Shown in pieces: positions 63,612-64,000 of a stretch of DNA of 64,000 nucleotides. Within the stretch, counting starts at the first letter, position 1; each line of letters begins with the position of its first letter. The notes beneath the pieces are model-generated. The model worked only from the letters and a program-made list of their open reading frames with translations, did no database searches and was not told the origin of the DNA. Location: NCBI RefSeq assembly GCF_013836145.1, contig NZ_CP057483.1, positions 1,798,001 to 1,862,000 on the forward strand. Reading direction: 5' to 3'. Made by a program: the position numbers and the translations under genes. This DNA is from Citrobacter sp. RHB25-C09 (GTDB lineage Bacteria; Pseudomonadota; Gammaproteobacteria; Enterobacterales; Enterobacteriaceae).

Positions 63612-64000
63612 CTATAACATATTCCGTACCCGTGATAGTGGCAGCACAGGACGAGGCCAGGAAGACGATGAGGTTCGCCACTTCGATGGGCTTTGAGGGG
63701 CGACCTAGCGGAATACCACCGAGTGCCTTCATAATGATTTGCTTACCACCCTCATAGTCCGTTCCTGCCTGCTGTGCCAGTCGTTCTGCTAATGCTACCG
63801 ATGCTTCGGTTTCTACCCAACCTGGCGCAACACGAACTACCCGAATCCCCATAGGGGATACTTCTTTCGACAGGCTTTTGCTATACGCCGATAACGCCGC
63901 TTTTGCCGCCGCATAACCCGTGGTCGATTCCGGTAACGGTAGCTCACGCTGAATAGAGGTGACGTGAATAATGACTCCGTCCTGCTGAGTTAGCATCCCT
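63586..64000 (-). CDS. SDR-family oxidoreductase (3' part; runs off the right edge)
   Basis: The C-terminal 137 or so residues of a short-chain dehydrogenase/reductase. The catalytic Tyr and Lys are in GYAAAKAALSAYSK, with the Ser probably in HVTSIQ. The segment RVVRVAPGWVETEAS and the end TGTEYVIDGGTIPTV are typical of the family. Substrate cannot be told. The start lies beyond 64000. It is convergent with the csp gene. Confidence 0.88.
   Translation of the reverse strand, partial: GMLTQQDGVIIHVTSIQRELPLPESTTGYAAAKAALSAYSKSLSKEVSPMGIRVVRVAPGWVETEASVALAERLAQQAGTDYEGGKQIIMKALGGIPLGRPSKPIEVANLIVFLASSCAATITGTEYVIDGGTIPTV

Overview
The window is chromosomal DNA from a member of the Enterobacteriaceae. 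Gene order from rne to icd follows the E. coli K-12 / Salmonella map almost gene for gene. The proteins resemble their E. coli orthologues closely but are not identical. A Citrobacter-like genus is my best guess, from residue differences and from an IutA-like receptor gene between ycfJ and comR, but the genus is not proven from the sequence alone. Region 1 (1-14958) holds the 5' part of rne on the minus strand, its long leader, rluC, yceF, and then the yceD-rpmF-plsX-fabH-fabD-fabG-acpP-fabF cluster. That cluster joins ribosome protein supply to phospholipid and fatty acid synthesis and runs on into pabC-mltG-tmk-holB-ycfH. Region 2 (14959-30240) covers glucose uptake (ptsG with CRP, Mlc and SgrS signals), the fhuE siderophore receptor, the hinT-ycfL-lpoB-thiK-nagZ-ycfP run (cell wall synthesis and recycling, thiamine salvage), ndh with a perfect FNR site, ycfJ, the IutA-like receptor with a Fur box, the divergent comR/bhsA pair and ldtC. 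Region 3 (30247-53730) holds mfd, lolCDE, nagK, cobB, potABCD, pepT, roxA, phoPQ, purB-hflD-mnmA-nudJ-rluE and icd. REP-type palindromes punctuate many gaps. Region 4 (53514-62283) is an accessory island at the 3' end of icd. About 370 bp (the last 164 bp of icd, its terminator and the DNA after it) occur at both ends as an imperfect direct repeat, so the island looks like an element that entered icd and left a displaced icd tail. Inside are AT-rich accessory genes: a one-gene AAA ATPase-TOPRIM/DUF4435 protein, an IS3-family element whose end is present as five tandem 51-bp copies, a DUF2971-like protein, a yedK copy with a large in-frame deletion, a decayed tRNA-Pro fragment, and a two-gene Septu-like ATPase plus HNH nuclease (ptuA-ptuB). 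No integrase is visible, so the island seems stranded. It reads as a small anti-phage defence island. Region 5 (62284-64000) returns to ordinary DNA: an unassigned gap, a cold-shock protein gene with a CspA-type leader, a possible small membrane peptide, and the 3' part of an SDR oxidoreductase gene that runs off the window.
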